Source of the DNA: Phallusia mammillata
Lineage: Eukaryota > Chordata > Ascidiacea > Phlebobranchia > Ascidiidae
Direction: 5' to 3'
NCBI GenBank assembly: GCA_003260075.1
Contig: QLIY01000383.1
Coordinates: forward strand, 1 to 64,000
DNA length: 64,000 nucleotides
The position numbers and the translations under genes are program-made. Positions 13,427 through 25,030 of the stretch are shown piece after piece. How positions within the stretch are numbered: the stretch's first letter is position 1; the number at the start of each line of letters is the position of its first letter. Under the pieces are notes generated by a model. The model did no database searches. It was not told where the DNA came from and was given only the letters and a program-made list of their open reading frames with translations.

Positions 13427-14996
13427 CTTCAAAATTTTTAAATTTTGTGTTTGGTCTAATTCCTTTCCGCAGTAGAATAGAACTTTCGTAAGCAACCAAC
13501 GACCAACAAAGTCAGTTGGTAAGGGTAGCCCATCGTGGCGGTATTATTGCAGCATTTCTGATAGTTTCATTATTTTTAAACCAAACACAATAAGAAATAA
13601 TTCCTCACTACTATTGAGTCGCTGATGAGCAATCGTTTTGTGGTCTGTTTATGTATAATTCTTTAACGAAAGTTCTGCATTTTACTCTGGTTGGCTGACA
13701 ATGCTTAACTTACAGTTTAAAAACTATTTTTGTAAACTATTATTATTTTCACACTGACGAATATATACTTATAGATTACGAAGATAAATTAAACTAGATT
13801 TAAAACATCAAAAACAGTCTATAAGAAATACACAACTTCATACCAATGAAAGCAAGTGCTAACTCACATTTTACACCTCATGCTTATAGACGCCACAAGG
13901 TGAATAAGGGAAGCCAAACAATTACGAAAAGTTGCTCAAGGGATTTTACGGAGGTAACTGATGAAGTGACGCACGTCACAATTACGCGCAAAGGCGCGGG
14001 TCACATTCGAAGAAAAACGTCTTTAGAAATTTAAACAGATATGGAGCAAAAATTGTACGCAAAAAGCACCCCCCTATTGTTTCTACTGCAGTTTACATTT
14101 GTTGGCATTTTGTAAAATAATTTTGCAGTGTATTTTTCTGTAATCAGTTAATAGCAGTCCCGCTATAGGACTTGTTGACAAAACAAATATTCGTACAATA
14201 TTATTGGTGTCCGTTTGCGTTTGTAGTTTTGAGGCAAACTAAGCAACTTAAACTTCTTTGTATCATTTAACTAATATACAATAGGAGAAATAAACATGTA
14301 ACAAAATGGCCTAAGTCACATCACCCATACACTAACTCTTTTAAATGGTAATCTTGCTTCCATCTTACATATGTGCTGTTACCTATGAAAAGATGAATAA
14401 ACGTTCGGCATCAAAACTGACTGGTTGGTTCTACTTTATTAAGAACTGATGGTTTTATAGACTAATTTGGCAGTTTTGTCCGTGTCTTGCTTTGGGGCAA
14501 TCATTGGGAAAAATCTGAATCACTGTATGCCATTCGTTAGACCCTGTTCAGTTGGAAGTAACTTTACGAAACGTTTTCAACTTGGTTTTTCCTTGCTCTC
14601 GATCACACAAAGTGCTGTATGCATTGTATTTACAAAATATAAATAAAATAACACGGAGAAGTTATTTTTTGTTTCCACTCTTTCCTTCTAACCAGAACCT
14701 TCTTCCACGGGCAACATCAGGCTGCGCAGAAAAAAACATCCTTAAATTCTTCACCCCAGCCCTTATCGCTCATAATGCCTTTATCCGGAGGTACTGATAA
14801 TGCTCCAAGTATGTTTCTAGTAGGACTTCTGCCCACGGCATCAACAGGTTTTAAAATCTCTTAGGGAGAAACGAATCTCTTGTTTTGTTACAAATCTCTT
14901 GTTTGTGTATAGAGTATTATTTATGCGCACTTGCTATCCTTCGTACTATAAAATATTAATGTGTTCTACAGAATTTGCATATGCTCCCACACTTAC
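13427..14996. other. Region between the SLC5 gene and the sushi/EGF gene
   Basis: It must contain the SLC5 promoter (toward 13427) and the 3' end of the sushi/EGF gene. An acceptor near 14728 (minus strand, 'ttctgcgcag') would add one base to the open codon and then reach TGA, which is a possible last exon. Nothing else is evident. Confidence 0.35.
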
Positions 14997-17900
14997 GTGC
15001 AGGTAACGCTGAATGGCGGGTCCCAGTTCCCAGCTGTGCATGTGGAACTGGATTGTCCCATCATTTCGTATCCCGCGTTGCATGACATTGTGGCAACATC
15101 TCCGTTCTTCCAGTGTAAGGTATCACTTGCCATCAATGTCCCATTTCCAGGAGCAATTGGCGTTTCGCATGTCTCTGCAAACCAAAATAAATTGGAGTTA
15201 TTAAGCTTTAAAGTTGAAGATAAGTGCTTGTTGTCGGCAATAATTAAAAGTAAAAATGTTACCGACAGCTACTGTAAGATTTCTTGCCTCTAGTGGCGCC
15301 AAGCTGTTATGTACGGGTACCGGGAATATCGTCCTGGCATTGCTATTGACGCAACAATGATGTTGTGACGTCAAATCCATTGTGATGCAATTACCTTGTG
15401 CGAGACCGCATGGTTTTAGTTTATTAGTGTCTGCTTTATGTGCTGACCGCATGAAAGTGATTATGTAATAGGTAACTAACTGGTATGTGTTTCTTTCTAT
15501 GTAAATAAGGAAGTTTATTGATAATATGTCAACTGTCGACGGATATATTTGAGCTGTGTAAAGACTTGAGTTATTGGTGAGCATTCTATGTTATTACGAT
15601 TTGCCTGCACAGTACCAGTTATTGACAACATGTTGTCTTATATTGTAGCGAACCCAAGTTGGACCTGCATACGATGTGTTGTGCATTATACTGTTGCAAC
15701 CCGGTTTATTTACCGGTAAGTTGGTGTGCCTAATAGCGTCGTTATTTATGCTTTACTTGAATGCATAATTATACCGCAACCATTACAGTGGACAAGAATC
15801 AATTGGTCATTAACCTGTGTATCTGTGCGACGAAGTGGCTCGGCTGCATTGAACGCCGTGCTTATAGTCAACCTGTGATCGTATACGTAATCGAAAATCT
15901 TGGACAGGTCAAAGTTTGGTATGTTGCTTCTTACTGTACATATGTTTGTCACACGTATGGTGTCGCTATTGCTCGTTCTGATTTTCACTTGTGGCGTTTC
16001 TTTGCAGAAAACCGCGTTTACTGCGCGCGTCATTCAACCTTGATCCAATATAATTCTGTTGCTCGCACTGGCAGTTTATCCAGGTTCTGCACTAAAGGTG
16101 CGACGCTACAGCTACAATAATAAGTTGGCAAATCAAAAAACATATTTCCATGCATACATTTACTCTCAAGGCCTATCAAGCTTATTCTTCGTTGTAAATT
16201 TATTTTCATTTAAATACCGTTAAATTAGCTTTAGCAGGAAGGTATAAGAGATTTTTTAACTTTCTGAAACGGCTTTAAACTTACGACACATGTAATGCTC
16301 ACAGTTTATGCCCAAAATGGGTAACGTACCGACGCATTGAGGAGGTGAATTGGTGTAAGTGCCACCGCTTTGACACTGGGACTCTGCTACTCCAACCAAA
16401 ATAAAGCCTTCGTTGCAGCTGTACGTAACTGTATGACCGGCAGCCCACGACAGACGACTTGAAGGTGTCATTTTACCGTTGCCGATAGATGGCGGTGGGG
16501 AGCAATCGTGTTCTGGAGGTAGGAAATAAATAGTTTATCTAATAATAAGAGGTTTTTAGTGACTGGCACGGCGATTTGTTCACTCAAGGTGTAAAATTTT
16601 TGATATAACCTGCAATGGGGCACAGATTGTTTTGTGCAACTATAGTTGCAGGATCATGTCCACCCAATCCGACCAAACCACTATTATCAGTCTTAAACAT
16701 TTTTTAACTGAAATGTATTTGTAATAAAACAAGAACGCGCTTATGCACATTATTAATTTTATATAGTCTCAAAAAATAATTTGCATGCAACGTTGGTCGT
16801 GTTTGTATGAAACATCGATCTTATTACATTTTAACTAGTCAGTTGTGAAACTTTGGGCACTGATTTCATACAGTTAAAAAACGCAACATCGCCAGAACCT
16901 TTCGACCCCCAAATCAGGTAACCACAAACATAATTTGTATTTGAGGGAGAAAATGAGATTTACAGGCAGCCATACCAAGTAAACAATATGTCGGTGCCAG
17001 ACGTTGTAATCGCATTACTCACTTCGGTGTTTTCCACTGTTGTGGTGTGAAATCTTATAATGCCTTAAAGTGTTTTCAAGTGCCGAAGGATGTAGCGATT
17101 GTGCTTTTTTGATGAAACTGGATAATCAAGTTTAGGAGGATATCAGGAAAAGTTAAAGTAAAAACACGCAAAACTTACTCATCCTAGAAACTCTTTTGGG
17201 GGAAGGAATGCGTTACCAAGCAGGGTAGACTAAAACTGTTTCAAAAAAACCTTTTTCGCATTTAATCAAAAGAAAAATATACGCGCCCAATTATTTAAAA
17301 AGCGACAAGAATGCTGCAGTCAAAAACAGTTAAATGTAAGTCGGTAAACCACACCATCAGAATACTAAACTAACATATTGCAATTTTCAAAATTTTGACA
17401 GAACAGTGAAGTGTAAATAAATTCCCGGTAACCCCCCCCCCCTTTCAAAAAAACCTTTTTCGCATTTAATCAAAAGAAAAATATACGCGCTCAATTATTT
17501 AAAAAGCGACAAGAATGCTGCAGTCAAAAACGGTTAAATGTAAGTCGGTAAACTACACCATCAGAATACTAAACTAACATATTGCATTTTTCAAAATTTT
17601 GACAGAACAGTGAAGTGTAAATAAATTCCCGGTAATCTATTTACTAACCATGATTTTTTCCGATGAAGGTGCATTACGTTTCGAAATCATTTTTGCGCCA
17701 TTTAGTGTTTGCAAAATCGATCTGTGATCTTATGGTGACAAATTATTTTGTGTAATGTCATATAGTGATCTTAGCATGCAATGGCCTAAATGACAATCTG
17801 CTTGACATGAAAACAGAGAGGCGTAACACTGCCTGCAAGTTACTACTTACTTAAGCAAACGGGAGGGTTGCTGTTGAAAAAACCATAGCGACAATACGCT

Positions 17901-20724
17901 GTGTTTCTTCCATAAAATCCCTTGTAGCCGGGATTGCAAAAAAATTCGACAGTATCCCCATCATCGTATTCTTGCTTATCTGGTTTTAGCCCGCCTTCAG
18001 AGGGAGGCCGAGGCCTATCGCAGGTCCCTGATAAACACAGCTGTTTATAGTTCTTGGAGAAACGTTTTTTTATTCCCATTAGTATTATTCTGATTTTACA
18101 ATGTGTTGATGCCAGAATTGTAAGTCGGGCCGGGTTTTTTGGTCGCATTAGTTTGAATAAAATGAACTTCATTCGGGACTAACTACACACTCGGCCACAT
18201 TTCTGTCGTAAAATGACTTTGGAAAGTATAATGTTCAGTGTAAATTCGGGATTAAATTTCAAACCAAATTAAACTCGGGTCGGGTGTCAAGCTTATACGT
18301 ATTGGATCGGGCCAAAACTTTGACCAATTTTACTTCAGTGGTTTATGCAATTCTGTGTGAATAGAATCTTTGCATATGGTATAAATCAAATGGAGTTAAA
18401 CATTTGTAATTTCACCTAATACAGGCAATTAAGGATTAATGATTTTGTTACCAAATAAAAGGTCAAGATGAACATAAATTTATAACTGGGATAAGCCCTG
18501 ACGCGTCTATATGCAGACCAGCGATCGCGACACACTCATGTATCAATCACAGTACGCCAGGACCATTTTAGAGATCATAAGCTAGTTGTAACAACTGGTT
18601 TAATCTTTTTTGCAACAACACAAAAAAGTCAAATCAAAACACTGCAGCATTTTAATAGCGTGTGGCATTTTTCACTGCACAAACAATAATTGTGGTCAGA
18701 GCACCTACTTTCACAGTTGCGACGGCCATCTCCACTGTAGCCATCCTTGCAATCACATCTATAGCTACTGAACGTCTGCGTACAAATTGCGTTTCTGTGG
18801 CAAACTCGTCGCCGACTGAGGCACGGATTTTCCTCTGTAAAATTAAATCAACATCTTGCGAAATGTTTTCAATTAGTTCGGGATTTTAGTTTTTAACAAA
18901 CAGCCCCTAGTGAAGTTCAATAAAGGCCTAAAAGGGATATTTTGGCAAAGCGTGGATGTTTAAAAAAAATTGAATTTTTTGGACATGTGTTTTATTAAGG
19001 AAAAACAAAATAGAACCAAAAGCGTTTTGAATAAAAAATCCTTGCAGTAAATGCATGCATCCGGATCGCTTATTCAACTCTTTACACTCCAGTTCCAATA
19101 AACTTATACCAGATATAAAGTTTTTACTAAACAGCCAAAGCAATATGTATGTAATATCGCCTGTGAAGTTCAGCTTTGTTGTATAAAACGAGTAAGAGTG
19201 CGACTAATTAGATATCGTAAGTCGGAGTATCTTAAGTCTTAACTAAACACATACGCGGGGTTTACCATCAATCTGGGTCTTATAATAAGAACGACATGTA
19301 ACAGATCATGACTTTTCTGATCTAAAACATTCAAATAAAAAAAACTGATTTCTCACTCTCACACGAAGGATGCTGTATAGTCCATATTTTGTTTGAACAT
19401 ATGTTGACTGGGCTTCCGGTTAAAGTGTATCCAGGGTTACATTTGTACGAAAGCACACTGCAACATGCACGCAGCAGCCGATTCGGCTGACACGCAGCTC
19501 TTCCATTTCCGAAGTACACCAAGGGTGTGCAGCCTGAAACACAACACAGATATAAAAGCACCTATTTCTGAAAACCTCATTCTGATAGTAACACAGTAAA
19601 TGAATATGAATGTTTATTTTTAAGTCGAAGTAAATCGGTTAATGGAAGGATCGGGCTATTAGTGGCACGCTAAATTTACGAAAAGTTACACAGTTTCGAG
19701 CCTGTTTTTACCGCATTTTAGTTGTAATTTCCTTTTTCTTATCCACCTGCTTAAGGTTATAAGTGTTTCTTAGGTCCCTATGGGATCATTTCAAAATACG
19801 TATTAGCCCCTAAGTCAGAACTCTCCATGTGTTGGTCCATAGACCACTAGTCCGGCGAATTTGGTTGTAAACTCAAGATAAATTGTATATTATATACGAA
19901 AGAGGGTCAAAATGTCATTTGTTAACGATTTTATCTAATTTCTTTTGTCTTCTACATCGGTTTTCCCCCCCCCCGATCATTTCAAAATACGTATTAGCCC
20001 CTAAGTCAGAACTCTCCATGTGGTGGTCCATAGACCACTAGTCCGGCGAATTTGGTTGTAAACTCAAGATAGATTGTATATTATATACGAAAGAGGGTCA
20101 AATTGTCATTTGTTAACGATTTTATCTAATTTCTTTTGTCTTCTACATAGGATGTATAAGAATCGTTTCAATCCAAAATGATGCTTAGTGCGTAACCATA
20201 CTTTAATTTGAATCGAAAATGGAATAGAGTAAACCACCATAATATTTTTACTGGGCCAGTGGTCAATGACCTAAAAACGAGTTAAGTCTTAAGTCGATTT
20301 TTCCGTTTGAAGTATTTGGCTAGATTGGTCTGGATAAAAATCTGCGTTCAAGGGCGTTTGCACACTCTCAAGGAAAGCAAAACCTAATGCGCTAATATAA
20401 TAGCACAATTGAAATTTGGGTCGATTTTAAGTCGATTTACGCCATTACCCGAAACCAACTCAAAAACACTGCCCAGCTTGCAACTCTGTCACCACCGAAT
20501 TGTTTTTTTCGGTACATTTCAGTCGAAAATAAAGGCTTACAAAACTTTATATTTTAAGCCTAACGTCCACCTTGCACTCCAGGGTAAATGTAGTAAAAAG
20601 AAGACCAGAAAACCATACAAAAATCATTTAAACACTTACAGTTTTTGTACAAGTCAAGAAGAAAAAACGAACGACTTTGATGAACAGCAAATATGGCCAA
20701 CACCAAAGCAAACAGAGCCTTCAT
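14997..20724 (-). CDS. Secreted sushi (CCP)/EGF-domain protein
   Basis: Extracellular modular protein of complement-control or matrix type. Exons are 20640-20724, 19357-19533, 18709-18834, 17851-18027, 16330-16512 and 14997-15174. All internal junctions are phase 1 and the last resolved one is phase 2. Exon 1 starts MKALFALVLAIFAVHQSRS, a clear signal peptide. Residues 30-87 form sushi 1 (CNPGYTLTG), 89-129 an EGF domain (six cysteines, CDCKDGYSGDG), 131-188 sushi 2 (CNPGYKG), 190-249 sushi 3 (CNEGF), and 251-308 sushi 4 (ETCETPIAPGNG, CNAGYEMMG). One module per exon is usual for these domains. The 3' end is unresolved; a short exon near 14728 would stop straight after sushi 4. Sushi 1 has adjacent extra cysteines, which is odd. 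The ligand is unknown. Confidence 0.82.
15175..16329. other. Intron of the sushi/EGF gene
   Basis: Open frames on both strands overlap each other but lack splice continuity with the gene and show no recognisable domain. I see no further exon. Confidence 0.4.
17239..17635. repeat. 193-bp direct duplication around an 11-nt C run
   Basis: Sequence 17239-17431 is repeated nearly exactly at 17443-17635, with C at 17432-17442 between. It lies in an intron of the sushi/EGF gene. Unmerged allelic overlap is the best explanation. Confidence 0.85.
19784..20150. repeat. About 180-bp direct duplication around a 10-nt C run
   Basis: Sequence starting at 19784 ('gatcatttcaaaatacg') recurs at 19975, with C at 19965-19974 between. 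Copies differ by a few substitutions. Same interpretation as the other G/C-run duplications. Confidence 0.85.
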
Positions 20725-23203
20725 CTTTTGTATCTTGTAATAAAAGCAAAATCACATTTACCGCCTAAAAATACGTTTTTGTACAAAATAAATCAAGTCA
20801 ATATCTATGAGCATTTCAAAAACTTTACTGGTCTAGGCAAATATTACACTAATTTACATTAGCTCCGCTAACTACAACAACACTATTTAATATACAACTA
20901 ATGTCTTGACGCTTCGCCTTTCAGAAACCTACAGTTTAAAATATCAAAGACAATTTCAAACCCTGTTTACGCGCAATTCTGCAGAAAAGTGCATGTCAAT
21001 GTTAAAGGCAGCTGTCTTTATACCCGTTTGTCAACTCATTGTGTTTTTACCTAAATTTCGCTCCAAAAACGCCAGGTAATACCGTGCAAAAATTTACATT
21101 GCCACAGGCAGTTTTCCACAGAGCCAGATTTCGCGATTGGATGACTAAAAACTGTAATCCCGCACAATCAGGTCAACAACGAAACTTGTGACTAAGTTTG
21201 TAAAATAAACAGAAAGCCTTACTAGCACTAAAGAGACGAATCCATTCACACATTAGCTTTATTTATGCTTACAATTTTTGGAAACGGTCCAGTACGCCGA
21301 AGCAGGGTGTATGCTGCTGAAAGCAAAGATACGAATTTACGCTTGAAGAACGAAATTTAAAAGCACTAGAAAAATATTGAACAAGCCTTCTCGAGTTTTA
21401 CGAAACAATTGCAATAATGAAAGCATAAACATAAAAAATATGTGCAAACAACAAGACAACAACCAAAGTATATTCACGTATAACCTGTCTTAAAGGATCG
21501 GACATCCCCACTTTACAGTACATTAACTGGGCATAAGCAGTAAATATATAAAAGCTCAAGTTAAAATAAATTATTTACGATTGACCAAACAAAAATAATC
21601 TTACACAGAAAACGTACAAGCATAAAGTTAAGAATAAAAAACGGAAAGACCGCCAGTTTGGCCAAATTAGACGTGTCCTGTGATTGTTGTTCAAAATGCG
21701 TCATCCTTATCTAGTGCAATATCTCGGATTACACGGTACAGATTAAGTTCAACCAGTGCAATGATTCAGATGATATTTTACACAGTAAAGAGAAATAACC
21801 CGGATGGATTGAAAACAGGCATTACAAGCGCAATTGTGGACAAACAAAAGAGTGGCCAATGCATTTTCCTACATCGTATGTCACTTGTAAGTATGTGCGA
21901 TTCTATACTACCCCTTGCAAAATATGAGTTGCAGATTACATAAGTATGTGTACAAATGAAGCACAATCATTTGGTTAGTCCAGATCGGAAATTCTCAACC
22001 TTTTTGTATGACCCACCTAACCAATATTTTTACAAACAAAATTTTCGTTACACGGTGTGGTATAAGGTATTGTAAGACTATAATAGTTCGTGTAACGCCA
22101 ACATAATCGTACTAAATTCCCCGACGTAAGCATTGCCACCCAGGTTAAGAGACCACTGATTTAAATCATCAAAGAAGAAACAAATTTAAATAAGAAAATA
22201 CCCCACAAACTTTTAAGGCACAAAAAGTTTAAAGTTACGTAAAAAACAAGTCGTACAGAATAAAATGTTAAACCCTACAAAACAGTGAAATGTTTAGGAG
22301 ACTCGGCAGTGTGCGATGTATTTGCAGTAAAATCTGTTTGTGGGTGGCATGAAGTGGCAATACGTTCGCAGTGTGATTCACACCTTGTTAAGCGGAAAAA
22401 ATAAACACACACCATGAAATACGTGCACTTCTAGCTAAAGCAAGTTCGAACAGCGGGCAAGCAGACTCCACAAAAACCGCGCTTCGACTGATTTGTCTTG
22501 AAAACATGCAATGAATTGACTTTGCCAACCACCGGCTGTAAAGTACGAGGTTTTCTGAAATTTGTCAGCCTAAGGTGGTATTTTGTTTAGAATTTGTTGA
22601 AAATACGTGTTCTGCATGTGACCTGTATGACGGTTCCAATTGTGCTCTGTCATGTACTTTGAGCGTCACGTAAAAATGAGCAAGTCATCTTGATTTCAAG
22701 CTCACATACCAGAACATTGGTTTGATCCATATTAAAACCGAAGATATTGCATCGCATATGTGCAAATTGTTGGCACGGTAATACAATTTGTAACATATAA
22801 TTGCAATGCCTTCCCGTGTTGTGTCATACAAATTGTTTGTTTAACCCACAGTGAGTCTACGTTGCTCATATTGTTTGTGTGTTGTCTTTAATCCGACATG
22901 CATTCACAGCGTACATGGTAAGGTTTGACATTTTTTCTATGAGCAAGACTCGACCGCAGTAGCAGTTCAGCTCAGCATTTCTGCATGTTAATCATTGGTC
23001 GTCGGGTTGAGTATTGGAACGCGAATGTGATTGGCCCCCCCCCCTTGTTTGTTTAACCCACAGTGAGTCTACGTTGCTCATATTGTTTGTGTATTGTTTT
23101 TAACCCGCCATGCATTGACAGCGTACATTATAAGGTTCGGCATTTTTTTAATGAGAAAGACTCGACCGCAGTAGCAGTGTAGCTCAGCATTTCTGCATGG
23201 TAA
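20725..23203. other. Intergenic between the sushi/EGF gene and GPCR-1
   Basis: It holds the sushi/EGF promoter and the GPCR-1 3' flank. A small hAT-like element sits at about 21979-22165, with 'attctcaacctttttgt' at one end and 'ggttaagagaccactga' at the other. A 200-bp duplication around a 10-nt C run (23035-23044) covers 22833-23250 and repeats the end of the GPCR-1 last exon. No independent gene is visible. Confidence 0.5.
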
Positions 23204-23250
23204 TCATTGGTCGTCGGGTTGAGTGTTGGAACGTGAATGGGATTGGCTGG
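22833..23250. repeat. About 200-bp direct duplication around a 10-nt C run
   Basis: Sequence 22833-23034 recurs at 23045-23250. The second copy contains the stop codon and last codons of GPCR-1, so the first is a redundant partial copy. C run at 23035-23044. Confidence 0.85.
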
Positions 23251-24931
23251 TTGTGCTGATTCCCCTTTTTTCCAGCTCGCGATTCAACGCCTTTCTCACT
23301 TCTTCACCCCTGACGCAGTAGATGAGAAACAGGAAAGGCCCTTGCAGACCGTTCAGCACCACGTTTATGTACAGCAGAACTTGGCTTGAAGTCGCTTCCA
23401 ACCCTGTGGAGAACAAAACCGTATAGTTACATCACAAAAATAGCTTTTTCAGAAAGGTCGAGCTAGCCAAAATAAGCATAGCGCGATTGTTTTCATGAAT
23501 TGCAAACAGTGTACACTGTTTCGACCAACAAGGTCTCATTAGTGCCATTGTTGAAAACAAATAATAAGTCGTATTGGCTAGTGTAGCCATCTAAAGGCAC
23601 TCCAGTTGGTTGAAGCCACCCCCCCCCCCGAAAGGCCCTTGCAGACCGTTCAGCACCACGTTTATGTACAGCAGAACCTGGCTTGAAGTCGCTTCCAACC
23701 CTGTGAAGAACAAAACCGTATAGTTAACATCACAAAGACAACTTCAAAGACAACAACTTTTTCAGAAAGGTCGAGCTAGCCAAAATAAGCAAAGCGCGAT
23801 TGTTTTCATGAATTGCAGACAGTGTACACTGTTTCGACCAACAAGGTATCATCAGTGCACTTGTTGAAAACAAAAAATAAGTCGTATTGGCTAGTGTAGC
23901 CATCTAAAGGCACTCCAGTTTGTTGAAGTCATGTCTCAGTGTGTACTGTCTGCAGGATTATCATGTTACCTAGATTCGAATTAACCTGTGATATCAAGAT
24001 TTTAATGAAATAGAGTGGGCAGCAACTAAAAATAATTGATACTAAAGGAGAGTGTTTCCCACACGTGTATTTATTCCGGAATACCGACCCCTTGCGGCAA
24101 ATGTTTTTGTTACATGATTAGCTGCAGACTGTGCACACTGTGTCGACCTTTAGGGTCTCATCAGTACAGCTGGTGAAAAGAGATCGGCCGTATGGGCTAA
24201 TGTAGCCACCTTACACTCCAGTTTGTTGGGAGTAAATAGCAATAAAGCCATGCCTTACCAACATGCTCGATGCCTGGGCCCACAACTGGGCATTAGCGAC
24301 TGGCATACAACGTCCAAACCCATGTTTAAGCAACAAAGCGATTTGGGCTCAGTGTCACAGTATTAATGTAATACTATAAAAGGCTGGCTTTTCAGCCTGT
24401 TGCTTCCAACAAACTGACGTGCCGTAAAGAGGCCACATTATAGTACACTGTCCGCAGCTTATCATGTATTAGCTCGATGCGTCTTTTATATTCGGTTACA
24501 TTTGAAATTATTACACCTGTAAGGTGCGTTAGTTTTCGTAAAAGCGCATGCAGTTTTGACAAAAAACAATTACCAAGTAAATTGAAATACAAGAGTTGAA
24601 CATGCATCCTACCGATAAAGAAGGCGAAAATCCATGACGTGCCCAGGGCAGGAATTAGCACCGCCAATGACTTGGCCGTTTCGATCAGGACCTCAACCTT
24701 CACCAGGTGCTCGACAAACATGATTTGTAAGCCGTTGCGGAGAGGCAGAGTCGGTTTCTTTTGCAAGGTGCAGATTAACACAGCTACCCTGATCAGAATG
24801 ACCAAGTTGACCAACACAACTAACGCCATCGGACCGAACACACTCCACCAGAATGTGAAGTACGACGGTTCAAGCCAACAGCGCAGGTATTTCCATTCGG
24901 ACATCTGGTTTTGCTCGGCAACGCTAAATGC

Positions 24932-25030
<99 letters not shown>

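Larger units (their letters stand above)
23333..23920. repeat. About 285-bp direct duplication around an 11-nt C run
   Basis: Sequence 23333-23618 recurs at 23630-23920 (C run 23619-23629). It duplicates the 5' part of the last GPCR-1 exon and the adjoining intron with its hammerhead-like motif. The two copies differ at several bases, as alleles would. Confidence 0.85.

Noticed and set aside
15201..16120. Long overlapping open frames on both strands
   Set aside because: No recognisable domain, no splice continuity, and they lie in an intron of the sushi/EGF gene.
24933..25030. G-quadruplex or regulatory poly-G function for the long runs
   Set aside because: One run replaces a transmembrane segment inside an exon, and shorter runs join duplicated contig ends; an artefact explains them better.
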